Positions 59,242 to 64,000 of a stretch of 64,000 bases of DNA are shown one piece after another (positions within the stretch are counted from its first letter, which is position 1; each line of letters begins with the position of its first letter). The notes beneath the pieces are model-generated. The model saw only the letters and a list, made by a program, of their open reading frames with translations, did not search any database and had not been told where the DNA came from. Source of the DNA: Burkholderia contaminans (lineage in GTDB: Bacteria > Pseudomonadota > Gammaproteobacteria > Burkholderiales > Burkholderiaceae); NCBI RefSeq assembly GCF_029633825.1, contig NZ_CP090642.1, positions 186,001-250,000 on the forward strand, written 5' to 3'. Both the position numbers and the translations under genes were made by a program.

Positions 59242-60576
59242 ATGGACATCACGCGCAGCACCGGGTGCGATACGCCCGACGAACGAAAGGCAATGCCGGC
59301 AGACAGGTCGCCGGAGTATCTCGACGCACTGTATCGGCGCATCGGTTGGAAGCTGATGCCGGTGCTTCTGGTGGCACAGGTTCTTGCGTATCTCGACCGG
59401 GTCAACGTCGGGGCCGCGAAACTGCAGATGGCGGGCGAGCTCGGATTGAGCGACACCGTCTACGGTCTCGGCGCCGGTTTATTCTTCATCGGCTACTTTT
59501 TGTTCGAAGTGCAGAGCAACCTTCTGCTGCATCGGGTGGGTGCGCGCGTGTGGATCGCCCGCATCATGGTGACCTGGGGCATCGTCTCGGCGGCTGCGGC
59601 ATGGGTACATTCTCCCGGCACGTTCTATTTGCAGCGGCTGCTGCTCGGCGTGGCGGAGGCCGGATTTTTCCCCGGCATCGTGCTGTATCTGACCTACTGG
59701 TTTCCTGCTCACCGGCGCGGTCGGATGACGACACTGTTCATGAGCGCGACAGCGGTCGCAGGCATTGTCGGCAATACGTTGTCGGGCTGGATCATGACGC
59801 ATCTCGACGGCTTCGGTGCGCTGTCCGGATGGCAATGGACGTTCGTGATCGAAGGCCTGCCGACGGTCGGCGTGGGGCTCGCGGTGCACTATCTGTTGCC
59901 GAGCCGTCCGACGGATGCGCGCTGGCTGTCGCCGGACGAGACGGACGCGGTATTGCGAAGCCTCGAGGTCGATGCGGGTCATACCGTGGATGCGCGGCGC
60001 GCACCCCGGTTGCCGGCATCGGAGATGGCGTTGCTGACGACGATCTATTTCCTGCTTCTCGTCGGTCTGTACGGGATCGGCTTCTGGCTCCCGACGCTTG
60101 TCAAGGAAACGGGGCTGACGAAACTGTCGTGGATCGGCCTTTGCAGTGCAATTCCCTATCTGATCGCGGTGCTGGTGATGAATATGGGCGCCCGTCGCGC
60201 GGACCGCGGTGGCAACTGGGCAGCCTATGTTGCGGGGGGCGCTTGCATGGCGTCGGCCGGTTTCGTCGTGAGCGCGTTGTTCAGCGGCGTTCTGCCTGCC
60301 GTGATCGCGGGGCTCTCGCTGGCCGCTGCGGGCACGCTGACGGCGCTGCCGCTGTTCTGGCACCTGCCGACCATGCGATTGACCGGCGCGGCCGCGGCGG
60401 CGGGGATCGCAACGATCAATTGTTTCGGAAACCTGGCGGGATTCGCGGGGCCGATCGTGTTCGGATGGTTGAAGGATCGCCTTCACGATGCGACGGCGCC
60501 GACCTTGCTGCTGGCACTGAGCGCTTCGGCGGCGATGGCGCTCACCGTCGCGTACCGAAGGATATCGACGCATTGA
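59242..60576 (+). CDS. MFS transporter (ACS family) of the tautomerase cluster
   Basis: A 444-residue protein with 12 transmembrane segments. LAYLDRVNVGAAKLQMAGEL and GVAEAGFFPGIVLYLTYWFP are typical of the anion:cation symporter family of MFS. The start ATG 59242 has GGAG about eight bases upstream; ATG 59230 in frame is an alternative. It begins 36 bp after the tautomerase and probably imports the compound degraded by this cluster. The C-terminal half includes NMGARRADRGGNWAAYVAGG and a long run of small residues. Confidence 0.9.
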   Translation: MDITRSTGCDTPDERKAMPADRSPEYLDALYRRIGWKLMPVLLVAQVLAYLDRVNVGAAKLQMAGELGLSDTVYGLGAGLFFIGYFLFEVQSNLLLHRVGARVWIARIMVTWGIVSAAAAWVHSPGTFYLQRLLLGVAEAGFFPGIVLYLTYWFPAHRRGRMTTLFMSATAVAGIVGNTLSGWIMTHLDGFGALSGWQWTFVIEGLPTVGVGLAVHYLLPSRPTDARWLSPDETDAVLRSLEVDAGHTVDARRAPRLPASEMALLTTIYFLLLVGLYGIGFWLPTLVKETGLTKLSWIGLCSAIPYLIAVLVMNMGARRADRGGNWAAYVAGGACMASAGFVVSALFSGVLPAVIAGLSLAAAGTLTALPLFWHLPTMRLTGAAAAAGIATINCFGNLAGFAGPIVFGWLKDRLHDATAPTLLLALSASAAMALTVAYRRISTH

Positions 60577-60799
60577 GGCGCGGCAGGCCGAGCAGGCTTG
60601 CCGTATCCGGACGGAACACCGATTTTTTGGTCTGGATTGAAAGTCTATTCATTTCAAGGCCCATTTTCAAAGCGGGACCGATTTCCGAAAATTGGTTGTA
60701 CGCGCATCAATCTGCGTGACATTCCAAACCCGTTCATTCGTCATCATGCATCGCGTTGCGGTGCGAGAGACGCGCTTGCGCGTCATGAGGAGATTGTCC

Positions 60800-61846
60800 A
60801 TGGCAATTCAAATCGATCATGTGGATCGTGATCCGGCCGAGCAGGCGCCCGATCAACCGGCGCGCCGTTCCTTCCTGACCAAGGCCGGAATCGGCACGGG
60901 CGCGTTCGCCGTCGGTGCGATGCTTCAATCCACCGGGGTCGGTGCGCAAACGGGCAGCACCGGATCGAAGCCGGTAGCCGCGCCCGCGCAGGGGGAATTC
61001 TGGCCGAACGGTGCACGGCTGGTCATTTCGATTTCGATGCAGTTCGAGGCGGGCGGGCAGCCGCCTAAGGGTGCCGACAATCCGTTTCCGAAAGTCGATT
61101 TCCCGGCGAGCGTTCCCGCCGATCTTGCCGCGCAAGCGTGGTTTGCGTACGGGTATCGCGAGGGAATTCCCCGAATGCTGGATCTGTGGGATCGTCACGA
61201 CGTGAAGGTGACGAGTCACATGATCGGCGAGGCGGCGAAGCGGCATCCGCAGGTGGCGCGCGAAATCGTGGCGCGCGGCCACGAAGCGGCGGGCCATGGG
61301 CCGACGTGGAACTCGCAGTATGCGATGTCGCGACCGCAGGAACGCGAGTTTCTGATCCAGGCGCGATCGATGGTCGAGGAGGTGACGGGCCAACGTCCGA
61401 TCGGCTACAACGCGAACTGGCTGCGACGCGGGCCGAACACGCTGTCGCTGCTGCAGGAGCTGGGCTACGTTTATCACATCGATGATACGAGCCGCGACGA
61501 GCCGTTCATCGAAAAGGTCAACGGCAAGGATTTCGTCGTGATTCCGTATACGCTGCGCAACAACGACATCCTGCTGGTGGAGGGGCGGAATTACTCGCCT
61601 GAGAAATTCCTCGAACAGATCAAGTTCGATTTTGATCAGTTGTACGAGGAAGCGGGAACGCGTCGGCGCATGATGTCGATCAGCGCGCACGACCGCATCA
61701 GCGGCACGCCGCAGATGACGCGTGCATGGGATGCGTTCCTGCGTCATGCAAAGAGCCATCCCGGCGTTGTGTTCATGCGCAAGGACGACATCGCGCGGTT
61801 CGTCCTGCAAAGCCCGATTACGGTACGCGAAAGCGAGACGATCTAG
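60800..61846 (+). CDS. Tat-exported polysaccharide deacetylase-family protein
   Basis: A 348-residue protein. The signal ARRSFLTKAGIGTGAFAVGA (near residue 23) has the twin-arginine motif RRSFL, so it is exported folded. The NodB-type fold has GIPRMLDLWDRHDVKVTSHM and VARGHEAAGHGPTWNSQYAM, with the conserved histidine pair near 153-158. The usual metal-binding Asp region near the N-terminus reads ISMQFEAGG, so a Gln/Glu seems to replace the catalytic Asp seen in peptidoglycan deacetylases. That resembles the PuuE/HpPgdA-like amidase branch rather than chitin deacetylases. AGGAG lies upstream of ATG 60800. Gap to the MFS gene is 223 bp, so cotranscription is likely but not certain. Confidence 0.85.
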   Translation: MAIQIDHVDRDPAEQAPDQPARRSFLTKAGIGTGAFAVGAMLQSTGVGAQTGSTGSKPVAAPAQGEFWPNGARLVISISMQFEAGGQPPKGADNPFPKVDFPASVPADLAAQAWFAYGYREGIPRMLDLWDRHDVKVTSHMIGEAAKRHPQVAREIVARGHEAAGHGPTWNSQYAMSRPQEREFLIQARSMVEEVTGQRPIGYNANWLRRGPNTLSLLQELGYVYHIDDTSRDEPFIEKVNGKDFVVIPYTLRNNDILLVEGRNYSPEKFLEQIKFDFDQLYEEAGTRRRMMSISAHDRISGTPQMTRAWDAFLRHAKSHPGVVFMRKDDIARFVLQSPITVRESETI

Positions 61847-61882
61847 CGGGTTGCACCGGCGCCTTCGCACCGGTTCGAGCGT

Positions 61883-62333
61883 GCGAATGCGCTGGACGAC
61901 GCTTGGCTTGTCGCCCGTCGCATCGGCGAAGTGGCTAAGGGGCGCTGATTCAGTGCACGCATCCGGATTACCTGGCGGCCAATCCGACGACTCGTACGGT
62001 TGACGATTGACGGAAGCATCGCCTCATGGCGTTTCGCATGCCGACCACGGGCCGCGACCGGCCACTCGAGTTCGTCGAACACCGGCGAACGGTCGCGCTG
62101 ACCATCGAGTCCCGCTTCCGCATCAACCACGGTGAAGCGCTCGCCGAAGCTGCCGCGCCCTGGCGCGGGCCTCGCACGGTTCCCCCGAGTTTCTCGCCAG
62201 AACCCACCTGCGCAGCGGCACGCTCGTGGCCGCCGCAGTGACGCCGATGGCGATTGCGGTGACCGCTTTCGCGTCCCGGCTTGATCGACGCGAGACGGCA
62301 CAAGCGAATCGCACCGCCCGCTTTCCAGCCTGA
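61883..62333 (+). pseudogene. Decayed LysR-type regulator (ligand-domain relic)
   Basis: Three successive frames carry pieces of one LysR ligand domain in the right order: ALDDAWLVARRIGEV (61889-61933), then CTHPDYLAANPTTRTVDD ending in a TGA at 62008, continuing RKHRLMAFRMPTTGR and TVALTIESRFRINHGEALAE, and then LARTHLRSGTLVAAA to a TGA at 62331. At least two frameshifts and one in-frame stop are needed, and no helix-turn-helix part is found before it, so it is a remnant. The 71-codon frame at 62026 is part of this relic, not a gene. The phrase RFRINHGEAL is a hallmark of the LysR family. Confidence 0.75.
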
Positions 62334-62405
62334 ATGACCCAAGTCGCACCACTGTCGGATTCAATCCGTTCATCGAGCATCGAGTACTCACTCAAGGAGC
62401 ACGTC

Positions 62406-62963
62406 ATGAAAACCCGCACCGTCCTTTCCGCCGTTTCCCGCATCGCGCTGGCGGCAGCCACCGCCGCTGCCGCGTTGCCTGCCGTTGCCGCGACCGGCGA
62501 CGATCTCGTGCAGCCGAAAACGCTGATCGTCGACAAGAGCCTCTCGAAGCGGCAGGCCGAGCAACAGATCCGCGCGGCACGCCTTTACGATACCTTCTGG
62601 AGCACGGGCGACGAGGCCCAGGCCCGCGAGGCGCTGGCGGCCGATTTCACCGACCGCACCTTGCCCGTCGGTCGGCCGCAGGGCATCGCCGGGCCGTTGG
62701 CTGCATCGCAAGGCTTCCATCGCGCCGTGCCGGACGTCCACGCCGACGTCGAACAGATGATCGTCGCCGGCGACCGCGTCGTCACCCATCTGCACTTCAC
62801 CGGTCATTTCACCGGCACCTTCAACGGCGTGCAGGGCAACGGGCAGGCGGTCGACTTCATCGCCACGGACATCTATCGCATTCGCGACGGCAAGATCACC
62901 GACAACTGGCATCTCGAAGACAACCTGACGTTCCTGCAACAGCTCGGCGTGGTCGCCAAGTAA
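62406..62963 (+). CDS. Secreted SnoaL-like polyketide cyclase/ester cyclase family protein
   Basis: A 185-residue protein with a signal peptide (VSRIALAAATAAAALPAVAA, mature near TGDDL). The SnoaL-like/NTF2 fold is seen in RAARLYDTFWSTGDEAQARE, RAVPDVHADVEQMIVAGDRV and ATDIYRIRDGKITDNWHLED. AAGGAG lies upstream of ATG 62406. Members are often ester cyclases or unknown small-molecule binding proteins. A terminator follows. It stands alone between a pseudogene and a LysR gene. Confidence 0.85.
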   Translation: MKTRTVLSAVSRIALAAATAAAALPAVAATGDDLVQPKTLIVDKSLSKRQAEQQIRAARLYDTFWSTGDEAQAREALAADFTDRTLPVGRPQGIAGPLAASQGFHRAVPDVHADVEQMIVAGDRVVTHLHFTGHFTGTFNGVQGNGQAVDFIATDIYRIRDGKITDNWHLEDNLTFLQQLGVVAK

Positions 62964-62972
62964 GCGGGCGGG

Positions 62973-62997
62973 GGCCGATCCTGCCGATCGGCCTTTT
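62973..62997 (+). terminator. Rho-independent terminator of the SnoaL-like gene
   Basis: GGCCGATC (62973-62980), loop CTGCC, GATCGGCC (62986-62993), then TTTT. Confidence 0.8.
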
Positions 62998-63084
62998 CCT
63001 CGCCGGTCCGCATCGCGTTACCATGCCCGGTCCTCGCGGCGCATCGCGCGGCACAATCCAACATCCCTTTCGCGCGACGCGACC

Positions 63085-64000
63085 ATGGACAATCTCGGTG
63101 ACATTCGCCTTTTCGTCGAAGCAGCAAGCCTGGGCAGTCTTTCGGCGGCCGGCAGAAAGCTCGGACTGTCCCCCGCAGCGGCGAGCGCCCGGCTCGTCAA
63201 GCTCGAGGGAGAGCTCCACACTCAGCTGTTCGAGCGTTCGACCCGCAAGCTGCGGCTCACGGATGAAGGTCGTCTGTATCTCGTACATTGCCAGCATGCG
63301 CTGCAAACGCTCGAAGATGCGCGTGCCGCGTTGCAGGCCGGGCGCGCATCGGTGAGCGGGGCGTTGCGCGTATCGGCCACTTCCGATTTCGGGCGCACCG
63401 TGCTGCGTCGATGGCTCGACGAATTCAACGAACGCCATCCGAACGTCACGCTGACGCTCGTGCTCTCAGATTCACTGTCACACTTGCTGCAGGACGATAT
63501 CGATCTTGCGATCCGGTTCGGCGTGCCGGCGGACAGCTCGATGGTCGCCAAGCGCATGGCCGACAATCGCCGCGCGCTATGCGCGTCGCCGGACTACATC
63601 GCCGAGCACGGGATGCCGAACCATCCCGACGATTTGCGCGAGCATCGATTCATCGTCCTTTCTTCGGCGGCCGGCGCGGCGAACAACTGGCGTTTCGCGC
63701 GCGACGGGGAGACCGCGTCGTTCACCGCGCCGCTCGACCGTTCCCGTCAGACCAATGATGGTTCCCTTGCCCGCGAATGGGCGATCGAGGGGCGCGGGGT
63801 GGCAATGAAATCGATCTGGGACATCGGCGCCGATCTTCAGGCCGGGCGGCTCAAGCTGCTCCTGCAGGAATGGCGCTGCCCGGACGTGCCGGTGAACGCG
63901 CTGTTTCAACGAACGCTTTATATGGCGCCGCGCGTGCGTACATTGCTCGACTTCCTCGAGCAGCGGTTCTCCGAAGCTTCCGACGCGCTGGCGCCGTTTC
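63085..64000 (+). CDS. LysR-type regulator, cut by window end
   Basis: About 305 codons to the window edge. It starts MDNLGDIRLFVEAASLGSLS at ATG 63085. The helix-turn-helix has SAAGRKLGLSPAAASARLVK, and the ligand domain begins near residue 93 (GALRVSATSDFGRTVLRRWL) with DIDLAIRFGVPADSSMVAKR, the CrgA/PecT style. The frame stays open at 64000, so a stop is expected within the next few codons. Its neighbour is the secreted SnoaL-like gene in the same direction, so it may regulate a gene beyond the window. Confidence 0.9.
   Translation, partial: MDNLGDIRLFVEAASLGSLSAAGRKLGLSPAAASARLVKLEGELHTQLFERSTRKLRLTDEGRLYLVHCQHALQTLEDARAALQAGRASVSGALRVSATSDFGRTVLRRWLDEFNERHPNVTLTLVLSDSLSHLLQDDIDLAIRFGVPADSSMVAKRMADNRRALCASPDYIAEHGMPNHPDDLREHRFIVLSSAAGAANNWRFARDGETASFTAPLDRSRQTNDGSLAREWAIEGRGVAMKSIWDIGADLQAGRLKLLLQEWRCPDVPVNALFQRTLYMAPRVRTLLDFLEQRFSEASDALAPF

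Noticed and set aside
62026..62241. 71-codon frame as a separate small gene
   Set aside because: It is a part of the decayed LysR ligand domain, preceded in frame by a stop and followed in another frame by the rest of the domain.
1..64000. CRISPR arrays, tRNA or rRNA genes, insertion sequences
   Set aside because: No regularly spaced direct repeats, no tRNA T-loop/anticodon arrangement and no transposase motifs with terminal repeats were found by eye.

Overview
The window is dense, GC-rich (roughly two-thirds GC by eye) and reads like a secondary replicon of a Burkholderia-type betaproteobacterium. The evidence is the strong G/C third-position bias, the many LysR regulators (eight intact or window-truncated, one decayed), Gram-negative porins, an flhD/flhC pair, a DUF3138-type outer-membrane protein and the paralogue-rich catabolic layout. 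The genus is an inference from protein style. I saw no rRNA, tRNA, CRISPR array or intact insertion sequence.

Layout. 1-9.4 kb: end of an amino-acid permease, a MocR-type regulator, a TauE-like exporter, a twice-broken epoxide hydrolase relic, a LysE exporter with its LysR, and a LysR divergent from a YdiJ-type flavin/iron-sulfur dehydrogenase. 9.5-18.7 kb: small HTH protein, branched-chain-type binding protein, DMT exporter with LysR, several hypotheticals (one strikingly His-rich), glutathione S-transferase, trimeric porin, and a LuxR-type regulator. 19.0-29.5 kb: one long operon for polyamine uptake and breakdown (binding protein, ATPase, two permeases, DUF3138 outer-membrane protein, PuuB-like oxidase, cupin, amidase, PuuC-like dehydrogenase). 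29.6-34.1 kb: ABC exporter, then a TetR/Ohr/esterase block with three copies of one palindromic operator. 34.2-40.1 kb: response regulator and hybrid kinase divergent from an isolated flhDC pair and a membrane histidine kinase. 40.3-44.4 kb: LrgA/LrgB pair, small secreted protein, WrbA, pirin and a LysR. 44.5-51.7 kb: Fic protein with palindromes over its own promoter, LprI-domain protein, LacI regulator divergent from a PfkB kinase/MFS/DHDPS-family aldolase operon. 51.9-54.4 kb: a lone fliD beside a GC-poor stretch. 54.4-64 kb: DoxX, RmlD-like reductase, VOC protein, SDR lacking the catalytic Tyr/Lys, a LysR divergent from a tautomerase/MFS/Tat-exported deacetylase cluster, a decayed LysR, a SnoaL-like secreted protein, and a LysR cut by the window end.

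How the genes work together. Most units are a regulator divergent from its likely target: LysR/LysE, LysR/YdiJ, LysR/DMT, LuxR/polyamine operon, LacI/kinase operon, LysR/pirin and LysR/tautomerase cluster. The best candidates for undescribed biology are: (i) the TetR-Ohr-esterase regulon with matched operators and a probably leaderless regulator mRNA; (ii) the Fic protein with a C-terminal winged helix and twin palindromes bracketing its promoter; (iii) the polyamine operon that has an amidase and a dedicated outer-membrane protein but no PuuA or PuuD; (iv) the isolated flhDC and fliD; and (v) the LacI-controlled kinase plus aldolase operon.
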